DNA of 64,000 nucleotides from Cordylochernes scorpioides (lineage: Eukaryota > Arthropoda > Arachnida > Pseudoscorpiones > Chernetidae): contig CP092868.1 in the NCBI GenBank assembly GCA_030710605.1, forward strand, positions 28,964,011 to 29,028,010. The letters run 5' to 3'. Below the pieces are notes generated by a model. It was not told where the DNA came from. It ran no database searches and worked only from the letters and a program-made list of their open reading frames with translations. Below are positions 1-8,829 of the stretch, piece by piece (position 1 is the first letter of the stretch; every line of letters begins with the position of its first letter). A program made the position numbers and the translations under genes.

Positions 1-115
1 CACTGATTCAGTTGGCTGAACGCCAAACTTTATCAAGGTGTTATAACTTTTTAAAGTGTGTCAACTAAATGATTTGTTTATTCAATATATGCCTTTTTAT
101 TTAAAGATTTATTTA
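1..115 (-). repeat. Dispersed repeat family X, copy 1
   Basis: This is the reverse complement of a repeat seen at least seven times in the window. Its core reads CCTTGATAAAGG, then the hairpin TTGGCG-TTCA-GCCAA, then CTGAAATATTGG and an AATAAAT-rich tail. The copy is cut by the window edge. Other copies lie at 9215-9290, 22195-22520, 27495-27625, 38970-39205, 54062-54235 and around the gypsy element at 55105-61055. No protein is encoded. The family is not identified; the hairpin-plus-GAAA layout resembles a degenerate hammerhead (see findings). Confidence 0.7.
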
Positions 116-718
116 TGGATTGCTCTATTTTCAAAAATATAATAACGTTTTCTGAGAAATAACATTTCACAAAAATTTCCTTTAACAATTAGTTCTAGAA
201 AAGCAATTACATGGAATAAATCACTTTATAAGTTATAATATCTATTTATAATTTTATCAGATAATAGAAATATAGACAACTATATAACACATTTCAATCT
301 TAGCCAATCACATCGCAGTAATTTATCGGCAGCCGATAGCTGTCGTCTCATTAAAAGCAAATCAGACGATGAAAGGTAGTTTGGCGCCATTTTGATTTTT
401 TTTAGGCGCTTGATTTTATTACCTGAATTTACGATAACTACTTTTTAATACTTGGCGATATTTTGATGATAATTGCGTTATTAAAAAATCGATAAATATT
501 TAAAATTGAAGAGAAAATTATTTTTAATAAATATTTTATTTTTCAAGCATTGTATTTTTTTTTTTATATTTTGTTTAGAATTATTTTTAAAAAATAAATA
601 CTAACCGGATTTAGAAGATTAGAAAGTAATTATCCGCCAGAATAGTGCTTATGAAAACAATTCGTCATATATTTTATTTGCAAAAGTAATGAAAAACAAA
701 ACTAATGTATTGTCTTTT
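116..718. other. AT-rich stretch without a recognised feature
   Basis: No reading frame, RNA gene or repeat with a second copy in the window was recognised here. A short GC-richer patch near 310-410 has no coding potential that I can see. Confidence 0.6.
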
Positions 719-1008
719 CACAAATTCTGGAGAACAGTACAGTCAAAAGGCGTATTACAGAAGAGAGACCCAACTTGAAGAAAGATTGATCTTAATCTCC
801 ACTTTCTGTAGATAACTGTTATGTTTACTTCTGTTTACCTATCTGGGAGAATCCTGTATGGGATGATTGTCCTTAATAAAGGCTTTGTTGTTGTTGTTCA
901 CAAATTCTGGAGAACAGCACAGTCAAAAGACGTAATACAAAAGAGATACCCAACTTGAAGAAAGATTGAAGTTATTCTCCACTTTCTGTAGCTAACACAC
1001 ACTATTAT

Positions 1009-1971
1009 AACGAATCAAAAGTTTTTACGAACCACTGCAGGATACCCGGGAAATTTCATAGACAAACACACGTTTGATCCCACTGCTCCGAGGACCTCCA
1101 CGATTTATAGAGCCATTTGCTATCTCCCCTATTCCCCGTGCTCCGTTTCCATTTCCAGAATTCTACGCCCATATGGTATCCAAGTTTATTTCAACAGCCC
1201 CCCCCCCCCCCCCCCCCCCAATCTTGCTGCCCTCCTCAGGAATCCCATCACCAAAGCAGACACACCCAACAATCCCATCCACTCCACCGGCGCGGTATAC
1301 GCGGTTTCTTGCCAGGATTGCCCAGCCTCCTATGTGGGGGAGACTGGCAGAACCGCGTATATCAGAATCACTGAACACAAACGAAAATTCAACAATAGAG
1401 ACCCGAAGTCACTTATATGCCAACATATTTCAAACACTGGCCATAATTTTAACTTAGATCAACCCAAAGTCCTATATCAACACATAAACAATAAGCAGCA
1501 CAGATTGGTACTAGAATCCATCGTTTCATCACAAACAAACAGCATCAACAAGAAAATACATCTACCGGAAGTTTATCATATAATACCTCAATAGTTATCC
1601 TTCAGATATGCCCGGGTGGGTGGTCGGGTTGGAGTGACCCCCGCTTGGCTTTTTTATGTTGAAATGTTTTAACGTATACTAGTTTTAAACTTTACAAATT
1701 TTAAAATATTATACTATTTGCATACAGTGAATTTCTTAATTTTGCTTATACAATAAACTAAAAATTATATCTAATTTATATATATATTCATGTATATATA
1801 ATGGCTCAAAATATATGTTTTGAAAAATTGGTAGTATTTCTGTGCTATCCATGCCTGTGGAAGAACTGCAAAGTTCGAAAGCTTTAAAAAATAATAATAA
1901 AAGATACTCCTTCGTAAAACCTTTTGATTCGTTATACACTTATACCAATTGTACGGAGTTTACCTATAGAA
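1009..1971 (+). mobile_element. 5'-truncated Penelope-like element insertion
   Basis: The insert is bounded by the 12-bp direct repeat ACACACTATTAT (997-1008 and 1972-1983), and removing it restores the surrounding 180-bp repeat. It carries the C-terminal part of a Penelope-like protein (next entry) followed by about 375 bp of non-coding sequence. Loss of the 5' part and a target duplication fit target-primed reverse transcription. No reverse transcriptase domain remains. The boundaries are firm because of the duplication and the interrupted host repeat. Confidence 0.82.
1118..1594 (+). pseudogene. Penelope-like GIY-YIG endonuclease domain, remnant
   Basis: In Penelope-like elements the reverse transcriptase is followed by a linker and a GIY-YIG nuclease that nicks the target DNA. 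The linker is visible near 1120-1290, read in two frames on either side of a C-tract (1200-1219) that disrupts the frame. The nuclease then reads VYAVSCQDC, SYVGETGR, a conserved arginine in RITEHKR, and a distal SLICQH/NTGHNF block. The frame ends at TAG 1592-1594. The VYAV and YVGETGR strands match the GIY and YIG elements of the family. The reading frame has no start and the poly-C break makes it a fossil. The family assignment is firm; activity is not expected. Confidence 0.82.
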
Positions 1972-2159
1972 ACACACTATTATGTTTACTTCTGTTTATC
2001 TATTTAGGACAATCCTGTATAGGACGTGTGTCCCTAATGAAGGTTTTGCTGTTGTTGTACACAAATTCTGGAGAACAGAACAGTCAAAAGACGTAAGACA
2101 GAAGAGTGACCCAATTTGTAGAAAGATTGATGTTATTCTCCATTTGAGGTAAACTGACA

Positions 2160-2684
2160 TTCTTTCAGTTCATATAGTAAAATTAAGAAGCAAAAATGGA
2201 ACATTTTAAAAAGGAAAGGTTAATACAAATATCAATACAAAATTTAGATTTTATCTTTCTCAAACTAATGCAACATTCAAAATTTTTTTCTGAGAGATGT
2301 ACCAAGCTTCATTACTCCTGATGAATACACTACTTTGTTTTTTACAGGTAAAGGATACTTTTTAAATTTTTCTCTTTGACTTGAGAGTTATAAATGATCC
2401 AACATGTGAATGCTGTCTAGATGTTGAAACACCAGAGTGTTGGCTTGCCTTCTGACTAACCAAATTGTATTTGTTTACTTTGACATCAGGCCATCTTTCT
2501 GTATATACTCAATCTTATGAACACTTTGGTAAGTGTAGAGCAATTTGTACACAGATTTATAAATCACTACTAATTCATCGTGTAAATAATTAAAGATATA
2601 TATGTAAATAATTCTAATATAGAACAATAGTCTGATAGACTTCGTGCTTCTGTAATAATAAAATAAAATAAAAACTAGTTAAAA
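2160..2684. other. AT-rich stretch with a possible LINE scrap
   Basis: Mostly featureless. At about 2395-2450 on the plus strand a short frame reads DPTCECCLDVETPE, which resembles the cysteine motif after the RNase H domain of some LINEs (C-x2-C, then E-T-P-E). It is too short and broken to be sure. Confidence 0.35.
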
Positions 2685-2845
2685 TGGACGTAAAAACTAT
2701 GCGTCATCTATTGACTATCTTTACAAATAGACGGACTCGGGTCGGTAACAAAAATGAGAGTGCAGCTTTAACACTGACATCAATTTACTAGTTTGCAGAG
2801 ATAGTCAATAGGTAGTTAAAATTTTGACGTCTATTTTAACGTGAA
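2685..2845. repeat. Inverted fragment of hammerhead repeat family 2
   Basis: The left half (2685-2755) and the right half (about 2785-2845, reversed) both match the outer part of the units at 6459 and 7410: GACGT, ATCTATTGAC and CTCGGGTCGGT blocks. The two halves form an imperfect palindrome. The ribozyme core itself is absent here. Confidence 0.6.
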
Positions 2846-2867
2846 TTTTGATTGCAAAATTTTCATC

Positions 2868-3130
2868 TGTTGGATCGTTTTTAAGGACAACTCTCAGATT
2901 TATAAAATTATTAAACTTTAAACAGTTTTAGATATAGAGAGAGAACCGAGTTAATTATCTCGTTTTTAAGGCAACAAATGAATCATCTAATTTACATACA
3001 TCGTTCTAACCAGATTCAATTTGCTCAAAACAGACGACAAAGAAAAATAAACAAATTAATAATAGAAGGTGAGTTCCTATTTTTTTACAAGTTTTCATAC
3101 TCAAAGAATAATAATTTTCTTGCTTCATTA
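2868..3130 (+). repeat. Dispersed 270-bp repeat, uninterrupted copy
   Basis: This matches 36838-36880 plus 37208-37430 almost throughout (GATATAGAGAGAGAA, TACATACATCGTTCTAAC, AATAATTTTCTTGCTTCA-type blocks). Here the join TAAAATTATTAAAC is intact, whereas the second copy is split by a Helitron-like element, so this copy shows the empty site. No coding content was recognised. Confidence 0.75.
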
Positions 3131-3237
3131 TCAAACAACGGAACTGTTATAAAAAGAGAAAGTATCGATATTTCATGATTACAATGCCAAGAATGATCTA
3201 CCCAACATTTACTACAAAAATATATATATGAAAAAAT

Positions 3238-3702
3238 AGTACAAATGTAATATTGTACTTGGATAAGGTGCATAAATTAAGAAAAAGGCATCTCCTTATC
3301 GTGCAACTGAAAGTTGCTAATGGCTTGCGCCATCTATCGGAATAAATATCAACTATTCTCGTTGATTTTTAATTATTCCAGAATTGGCCAAATACCCATT
3401 CTTGATTAATCAAGAAAAGCTAACCACGGACGCGTTTCGGGCTGTTGGCCCTCATCAGCGTGGTGCAAGCTGTACCTCAACGACCAAAAAAAAAAACAGC
3501 CCGAAACGCGTCCGTGGTTAGCTTTTCTTGATTAATCAAGAATGGGTATTTGGCCAATTCTGGAATAATTAAAAATCAACGAGAATAGTTGATATTTATT
3601 CCGATAGATGGCGCAAGCCATTAGCAACTTTCAGTTGCACGATAAGGAGATGCCTTTTTCTTAATTTATGCACCTTATCCAAGTACAATATTACATTTAT
3701 AC
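3238..3702. repeat. Large inverted repeat of hammerhead family 1
   Basis: The left arm (3238-3449) and the right arm (3497-3702) are near-perfect reverse complements; I noted one mismatch near the outer ends. The left arm carries, on the minus strand, a whole hammerhead ribozyme and runs on through GGTCGTTGAGGTAC into an A-run (3484-3494). The right arm starts inside the ribozyme at CAGCCCGAAACG and so lacks the CTGATGA side. Head-to-head and truncated copies of this kind are usual for Penelope-like terminal repeats and related ribozyme repeats. Confidence 0.85.
3418..3471 (-). ncRNA. Hammerhead ribozyme, family 1 (minus strand)
   Basis: Read on the minus strand this is identical to the ribozyme at 5304-5357: helix I CACCACG with CGTGG, core CTGATGA, helix II GGGC-CAACA-GCCC, core GAAA, and the CGCGTC block with the cleavage triplet GTC. 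All invariant core positions of a type I hammerhead are present. It would act on transcripts of the minus strand. Activity is inferred from sequence only. Confidence 0.85.
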
Positions 3703-3810
3703 TATATTTTCACATTGTGTAGCGTTCTCACGCAATTCTGGCCTTAACTACCCGTTTCATGATTTTTCAGGGTGCCTTAATGACCTTTTTTTTTTTGGTC
3801 GTTGAGGTAC

Positions 3811-5292
3811 TCTGGCCATACTTACCACTTACCATACTTATCCCTGCCATGGCTCCCTCTAGGAAGAAGAATGCCGAGGAGCCCCTCTTAACCCAGAAGA
3901 AGAAGAATGCCGAGGAGCCCCTCGCAACCCTCGCCCTATTAGAGCTGGAGAATAGCCAGTATATGGAGGACGTCGAGATAGCATTACGCTATCCTCACCC
4001 TACCTCCCAAGAATGCCTGTGCGAAATCATTACGAATATCACCAGTCACCGGACCGAGCAGATCAAGGCCCTCATTGCCGAGGTAGAGAACCTCTCTGGC
4101 ACCCTCGCGTCCTTTAAGGAACTGGACGAAATCATGCCACAGACTGCCTGCAAAAGCTCCCAGACTGACCCCACCAAGCCTGCCACTCCTCCTGCTGACA
4201 AGCCTGCCTCCACCCTGCCTGCTCCTGTTGCAACCAAGAGGAAGCAGCCTGAGGCTCTCAACCCGCCCGCAAAAAGACCCAACCTAAAAGGTCCAACCAA
4301 ACTTGCGTCATCCCGCATATCCAAGCCTGCGGCCGCCCAAGTGGTCCTCCATGGGGAAAAATCGGCGGCCCACACAGTGGTCGTCTCTGACGACCCACAG
4401 GCTGATCCTAGGGACATTTACAAGGCTGTCCGCGCTGCCCACACCCTACCCCAAGGTGTTTGGGCCTCTCTGCGCACCAAGGGGAAGCTGGTCCTCCATT
4501 CCAGCAATCCCAACATCATCACTGAGGTGACTACCTCCCTGGCCAGCAAGCTAACGGGAATGAAGGCCCGCCAGCAGAAGGAGATCCTGCCAAGAATCTG
4601 CCTCTTCAGAGTGGATGAGGAGACCTCCAATTCCACAATCGAGGAGACCTTCCTGGCAACCGCCGCTGTCAGCCAGCTCCCCGGGAACAAAGTGGTGCGC
4701 GTGGCGCACCGTTCTGCACTCAGAAACGGGACCTGCACCGCCTTCATCGAGGTGGACCTCAAGACCTTTGGAGCCCTGGGCAACCGCGGAAGAATCGTGG
4801 TTGACGGTGTGATCCTCAACTTCGAGGCGTCCATCCGCGCCCGCGTCTGCTTCCGCTGTTGTGGCTTCGGCCACAACTCCACCCACTGTTCCAGAGCTCC
4901 CAAGTGCTTCCACTGCGGTGAAGACGGCCATGAAGGCCGCTCCTGCCCAACCAGAGCTGACCAGCACACTTCCAAATGTGCCAACTGCTGCCAAAAAGGC
5001 CTCTCAGACAACCACGAGGCGAGAGCCTCAATCTGCCCCATCCTGAAGTCTAAGGCCCGCATGTTTTAGGCTTCAAAAAACCCTCCGCCTCCAACTCCTC
5101 CCGCCACCTTCCACTGGTTACTGGACCCCTGCCTCACTTCTCCCAGGCGCTGTTCCCCTGCTTTCCCAACGTTTCCACTTCCCTGCGAGTCTTCTCCTGC
5201 CGCTACATACCCCCATTCCTTGCCTCCTCACATCGCGCATGGGCTCAAAAATCATTACCTTTGGTTAGTAGCCCGTTAAACCACATATAAAT
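3811..5292 (+). mobile_element. ORF1-only retroelement inserted in a hammerhead repeat
   Basis: This 1,482-bp segment is flanked by the direct repeat CGTTGAGGTAC (3800-3810 and 5293-5303). The inverted arm at 3472-3482 has a single copy of that word running straight into AGCTTGCACCACG, which is the unoccupied site. The insert holds one GC-rich open frame (3849-5069), a pyrimidine-rich 3' region (5070-5270) and no reverse transcriptase. The duplication and unrelated composition fit a LINE-type insertion mobilised in trans. There is no poly-A tail; the 3' end reads CACATATAAAT. An alternative is a processed gene copy, but the zinc-knuckle protein is retroelement-like. Confidence 0.75.
3849..5069 (+). 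CDS. Gag/ORF1-like protein with three zinc knuckles
   Basis: An intact frame of 406 residues. I chose ATG 3849 (MAPSRKKN) because the frame before it lies in host repeat sequence; the frame itself is open from 3759. The N-terminus has a duplicated KKNAEEPL segment, then a likely coiled region (about 25-95) and a Pro/Ala/Thr/Lys-rich linker (about 105-190). A globular middle follows (about 200-325), which in this class usually folds like an RNA-binding domain. Three zinc knuckles end it: CFRCCGFGHNSTHC near residue 334, CFHCGEDGHEGRSC near 353 and a longer CANCC...C near 377. ORF1 proteins of Jockey/R1/I-type LINEs coat the element RNA. No RT frame follows. The intact frame and high GC against AT-rich neighbours suggest recent arrival. 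Confidence 0.8.
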   Translation: MAPSRKKNAEEPLLTQKKKNAEEPLATLALLELENSQYMEDVEIALRYPHPTSQECLCEIITNITSHRTEQIKALIAEVENLSGTLASFKELDEIMPQTACKSSQTDPTKPATPPADKPASTLPAPVATKRKQPEALNPPAKRPNLKGPTKLASSRISKPAAAQVVLHGEKSAAHTVVVSDDPQADPRDIYKAVRAAHTLPQGVWASLRTKGKLVLHSSNPNIITEVTTSLASKLTGMKARQQKEILPRICLFRVDEETSNSTIEETFLATAAVSQLPGNKVVRVAHRSALRNGTCTAFIEVDLKTFGALGNRGRIVVDGVILNFEASIRARVCFRCCGFGHNSTHCSRAPKCFHCGEDGHEGRSCPTRADQHTSKCANCCQKGLSDNHEARASICPILKSKARMF

Positions 5293-5303
5293 CGTTGAGG
5301 TAC

Positions 5304-5357
5304 AGCTTGCACCACGCTGATGAGGGCCAACAGCCCGAAACGCGTCCGTGGTTAGCT
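5304..5357 (+). ncRNA. Hammerhead ribozyme, family 1 (plus strand)
   Basis: Type I hammerhead with every conserved core base. Helix I: CACCACG (5310-5316) pairs with CGTGGT (5347-5352), with an internal loop and an outer AGC/GCT pair block. Core: CTGATGA (5317-5323). Helix II: GGGC (5324-5327), loop CAACA, GCCC (5333-5336). Core: GAAA (5337-5340). Helix III is the self-complementary CGCG (5341-5344), followed by TC. Cleavage is predicted after C5346, at the GTC triplet. A very short helix III is known from hammerheads of Penelope-like elements and metazoan retrozymes, which work best as dimers. Activity is not shown here. Confidence 0.88.
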
Positions 5358-5495
5358 TTTCTTGATTAATCAAGAATGGGTATTTGGCCAATTCTGGAAT
5401 AATTAAAAATCAACGAGAATAGTTGATATTTATTCCGATAGATGGCGCAAGCCATTAGCAACTTTCAGTTGCACGATAAGGAGATGCCTTTTTCT

Positions 5496-5500
<5 letters not shown>
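5304..5500 (+). repeat. Hammerhead family 1 unit, 3' portion
   Basis: This carries the ribozyme (next entry), then the same downstream tract as the right arm at 3510-3662 (TTGATTAATCAAG palindrome, GATAGATGGCGCAAGCC, GGAGATGCCTTTTTC). Subtracting the ORF1 insert, the distance between the equivalent CAGCCCGAAAC points at 3497 and 5331 is 341 bp. The locus was therefore a tandem dimer of a 341-bp unit. Confidence 0.8.
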
Positions 5501-5531
<31 letters not shown>

Positions 5532-6458
5532 AGAAGGCATTTCCTGACCACGAGCAGGTGTACTTTTTAGATGGCAAAGCGCCACCCATATATATATATA
5601 TATATATATACTAGCGGATGTGCCCGGCTTCGCCCGGGTTTTTACCCGAGTAAAGGTTTGTCTAACGAACATTTGTTAAAACAATTCTCTATAAACTTAT
5701 TTAAAAAAGAAGATATATTTTGATAATTTGAAATTTGTAAATTTGAATCTCTCGATAAAGTGAACATTTTTTCCCGGTCCCTGTGTGCCGTGTCATCCTG
5801 AATTTTGTCTTTCCTAATTTTCTACATTACAAAATCATCGTTTTATCTAGTGAACATTTTTTTCCGGTCCCTTGAAAAATACTCGATAAGTTGAATAAAA
5901 TCAATATTAATTGGTTCCCTCGGTAATTGGAAGTTAAAGGAATAGTATCTTCGCCTTGGAATTGTATCATTATTCTTGTCTCAAATAAATTGCCGTGTCA
6001 TCCTGAGATAATCTTACTTTTGATAAATAATTTTTAAGATTTTATTATATATATTATATTATATATATATTACACGTTATTTGTTTTCTTGGCCGACTGT
6101 TTTACATATGGTGTTATCTTAAAATTGCTTGTTTTGAATATTTTTTTAGATTGAGATTATTAGCTAGTATATAAAAAAATTAACTCTGTTGAAATTTAAT
6201 TTTGTATTTATATATAAATAAAATTAACTCTTTTGATTTTTTTTTTGTATTTAATCGATAACAGCGAAGTTACGCATGTTAATGTTAGGGAAAAATATTT
6301 TGATGTTAAGCAAAACCTGCTCCATCTCGTTTTACATAAATGTTGAAAATTTGGTTGAAATTGATGCATTGTAACGAAAGTTTTTAGTGATGTACACTTA
6401 TGAAATTTGCATTTTATTAATATATATATATATATTTATATATATAAGAGACAAAGGT
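5501..6458. other. TA microsatellites and a Helitron-like terminus
   Basis: Long TA runs lie at about 5498-5520 and 5588-5610. At 5611 CTAG is followed by CCCGGC-TTCG-CCCGGG, the same terminal layout as the Helitron-like elements at 8398, 36881, 38163 and 61751; the other end of this copy was not found. The rest (5660-6458) is AT-rich with no gene recognised and a further TA run near 6420-6447. Confidence 0.5.
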
Positions 6459-6898
6459 CGCCTCTCCCGTCAAAATAGACGTCAAAACTAGACGCCATCT
6501 ATTGACCGTCGCCGCAACTAGCGGCCTCGGGTCAGTGACAAAGTCACAACACCAGCTTTGGCAAACCGAGAAGCGTCCACCTAGAGACCATGGTTTCGGG
6601 CTAATGGCCCTCGTCAGTCTAGGGCGGACTTTATTCCATGAGATCCACACGGGATCTAATGGAATCTTCACAATCTACCAAAGAGGTGTTTTGCTGGCAA
6701 AGTGGCTGGGCCAAATCTATGGCTAGAATATAGATGGAAAATTTTCCGAGAGGAAATTGATCCATAGAAGCATAGGGCGCTTCTCCCGTCAAAATAAACG
6801 TCAAAAATAGATGACGTCAGTTTTTTGACGTTTATTTTGACGGGAGAGGCGCCCTATGCTTCTATGGATCAATTTCCTCCCGGAATAATTTCCATATA
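6459..6898 (-). repeat. Hammerhead repeat family 2, one unit plus an inverted fragment
   Basis: The block beginning CGCCTCTCCCGTC at 6459 recurs as CGCTTCTCCCGTC at 6779, giving a unit of 320 bp. Right after the second start the sequence folds back: about 6755-6800 is the reverse complement of about 6826-6880. A related unit starts at 7410. On the minus strand the unit carries a perfect hammerhead (6580-6623). No protein is encoded. Confidence 0.75.
6580..6623 (-). ncRNA. Hammerhead ribozyme, family 2 (minus strand)
   Basis: Minus-strand order: helix I CCTAGA (6623-6618), core CTGACGA (the fifth base of this motif is free to vary in hammerheads), helix II GGGC-CATTA-GCCC, core GAAA, self-complementary helix III CCATGG, cleavage triplet GTC (6588-6586), then TCTAGG (6585-6580), which closes helix I with six perfect pairs. 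Sequence outside the core differs completely from family 1 while the paired design is kept, which argues for a selected ribozyme. Activity is inferred. Confidence 0.87.
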
Positions 6899-7148
6899 TA
6901 TATATATATTTATTTATATATGTTGTGACAACTAAATGTAGCGGTATGGCAATTAGGGTATGGCAACAGCTGTTCTCTAATTAGCCTGACATTTTTACTA
7001 ACTTAATTATAAAAGCAGATAGTTAAGATGTTAAACTCTATACACCCTTAATCTCATGTGTCAGTATATAATGAATTCTATCTAGCGAATTGAATTTCCA
7101 TCAATTTCTAATGGGAATTATATATAACGAACGAAAATCTCAATCAAT
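6899..7148. other. AT-rich spacer with TA run
   Basis: A TA/ATTT microsatellite lies at 6893-6921. Nothing else was recognised. Confidence 0.5.
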
Positions 7149-7149
7149 A

Positions 7150-7270
7150 TTTTCATAAATGGAAATTTAACATAACAAACTATATGCAGGATTCAGACAA
7201 TAACTCTGAAAGATATTACAGTGACCTTTATTGAAGACACACGAGATAATCAAGTGTGAACAAAATTGCC
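7150..7270 (-). repeat. Single satellite monomer, subfamily B
   Basis: This matches, in reverse orientation, the 109-bp satellite of 43295-53751 through TCAGACAATAACTCTGAAAGATATTACAGTGACC-like blocks. It has the subfamily B word GATAATCAAGTGTGAAC that is typical of the array at 63125-64000. It is an isolated monomer about 36 kb from the main array. Confidence 0.75.
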
Positions 7271-7394
7271 TCTATCTCCTTCAAAAAAAAAAAAAAAAAA
7301 CAGACGACGAGAGACATCAAAGACTTTCCATTTCTTTAAGTTTTCTCCATGAGTGTATATATAATATGCAAATTTGGTCGGAAGGATAATGATC

Positions 7395-7860
7395 TGTAAA
7401 AAATAACGGTCGCCTTTACGGTCAAAATAACCTCTAAACTAAGCGACTTCTATTGACTGTCGCCGCAAACATGCAAACTCAGGTCGGTGACAAAGCCACA
7501 ACACCAGCTTCAGAAAACTCAGAAGCATCCATCCAGAGACCATGGTTTCAGGCTAATGGCTCTCGTCATTCAAAGGCGGGCTTTGATTCCCCTTAATACA
7601 CAAGGGAACTGAATGTAATCTTCACAATCTGCCAAAGAGGTGTTTAGCTGGCAGAGTGGCTTGGTATACGTACAAATCATAGATCGTAATTTTGCCAGAA
7701 GGATATTTATCAATAAAAATCCAGGTAGGCGTTTCTCAGTTTGCCAAATCTAGTGTTGCAGCTTTGTCACCGACCTGATTCCGCTAGTTTGCAAAGACAG
7801 TCAATAGATGGCACTTGGTTTTGGAGTCTATTTAGACGGTAAAGGTGGCTTTTATTTTTA
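7395..7860 (-). repeat. Hammerhead repeat family 2, decayed unit and inverted partner
   Basis: 7410-7730 is homologous to 6459-6778 over its whole length. The ribozyme at about 7530-7580 is damaged: the first core base (C of CTGANGA) reads A on the minus strand, helix II is GAGC/GCCT and helix I no longer pairs well. 7731-7860 is a further fragment in the opposite orientation (GGCGTTTCTCAGTTTGCC onward). This gives an inactive comparison copy for 6580-6623. Confidence 0.7.
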
Positions 7861-8397
7861 CAAATATATAGCATATATATTCATAATATATATATTCGAA
7901 CGTATATAATAAAAATTATATATTTATATTATTCATAAAACGAAAAATATATTGAGGTACATTTAAATAAAAATTTTCATGACAATTTATTTTGGAGAAA
8001 ACTACTTATTTGGAACACATTTTCTAGTCTATTCAAAGGTAAAGCTTTATTATGAAATCCATTTTACAACGAAATACATTTCTATATCTTCAAATGAGAA
8101 ATCTACAAAAGAAATGGAAATCTTTATAAGAAAAATAATTTTCCGAAATATAAATTTCTTTAAATTTATCTTTTCAAAAAATAAGACAAACTCTATTGTG
8201 GATAATGATAATAAATTCCCATTTATTGTTGGAATACATTTTCCAGAACGAACACAAATTCTTCGTTTATTTTGATTAAGTTTTATACTAATTGATATTA
8301 TTCTTAATTGAGGCGTACTATATATAGATCATATTGTAACAAAGTATTTATTAATATTATTATTTTTATTAACAGAATGGTCATTTTTATGTCTATA
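7861..8397. other. AT-rich stretch without a recognised gene
   Basis: A 98-codon frame at 7979-8275 is dominated by Phe, Ile, Lys and Asn as expected for AT-rich chance frames, and resembles nothing I know. No repeat partner was seen in the window. Confidence 0.5.
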
Positions 8398-8786
8398 CTA
8401 GCCGAATGACCCGGGCAACGCCCGTGTTTTATCCGATTGAATGTTTTGATTCAAATACTATTTGTTACAATTATAAATTGGCGCCTTAAATAAATGCATA
8501 TTTTAGTTAATAACTATAGCCTATGTGCTTTATCTGTCTATGTACTGTTGGCTTCCGTAGGCGTCTCTTACTGGGAAAAAGAAAGAGAGGATTCCATTTG
8601 GTTATTAACTAATATATGCATTTATTTAAGGAGCGACCCGCTCCAACACAATAGTTACAGAAATGGGGGGGAGGCAAAGGGGGCGTGTTCGTAGCTGACC
8701 AATAGGAGGGCGCCATTCCAGAAAAAAAGCAAACCGTGACAGAGAAAGATGACGGATTAGGAAAGACGCTCGTAACTGTATATAGA
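8398..8786 (-). mobile_element. Non-autonomous Helitron-like element
   Basis: On the minus strand the element ends in a GC-rich hairpin (CGGGCGTTGCCCGGG), a short spacer and CTAG, which is the Helitron 3' signature (hairpin, then CTRR). Its other end reads TCTATATACAG, beginning with TC. It is more than 90 percent like 61751-62180 by eye. Inside are an inverted repeat (about 8484-8510 against 8605-8632, around AAATAAATGCATAT) and a G-rich patch. No Rep/helicase is encoded, so it would need one in trans. Confidence 0.6.
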
Positions 8787-8829
8787 ATTTTCCTACTATG
8801 TACATTTCCCTCATTGCTTATCTTTTGTT

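Larger units (their letters stand above)
719..2150 (+). repeat. 180-bp tandem repeat, about 2.5 units, split by an insertion
   Basis: Each unit has a block beginning CACAAATTCTGGAGAACAG (starts at 719, 899 and about 2059) followed by a block ending in AATAAAGGCTTTG and a TTG microsatellite (about 807-898 and 1984-2058). Starts at 719 and 899 give a period of 180 bp. The second unit is interrupted at 1008 and resumes at 1972. The second block resembles a LINE 3' end (TCCTAATAAA followed by a short-repeat tail), and similar tails occur at 11790-11865 and, reversed, near 24312-24385. The array may therefore derive from tandem LINE 3' ends. No protein is visible. Confidence 0.7.

Noticed and set aside
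1196-1222. C-run as a functional proline tract in a real protein
   Set aside because: The GIY-YIG frame lies downstream in a different phase; the run is a simple-repeat expansion that breaks the Penelope frame.
3765-3775. TTTTTCAGG as a 3' splice site before the ORF1-like gene
   Set aside because: It lies in the host repeat outside the target duplication and no matching donor was evident.
4418-5062. Minus-strand frame of 214 codons opposite the zinc-knuckle ORF
   Set aside because: The plus-strand frame has ordered zinc knuckles; the reverse frame has no recognisable content.
7979-8275. 98-codon frame
   Set aside because: AT-rich composition, no motif and no homologous copy; consistent with chance.
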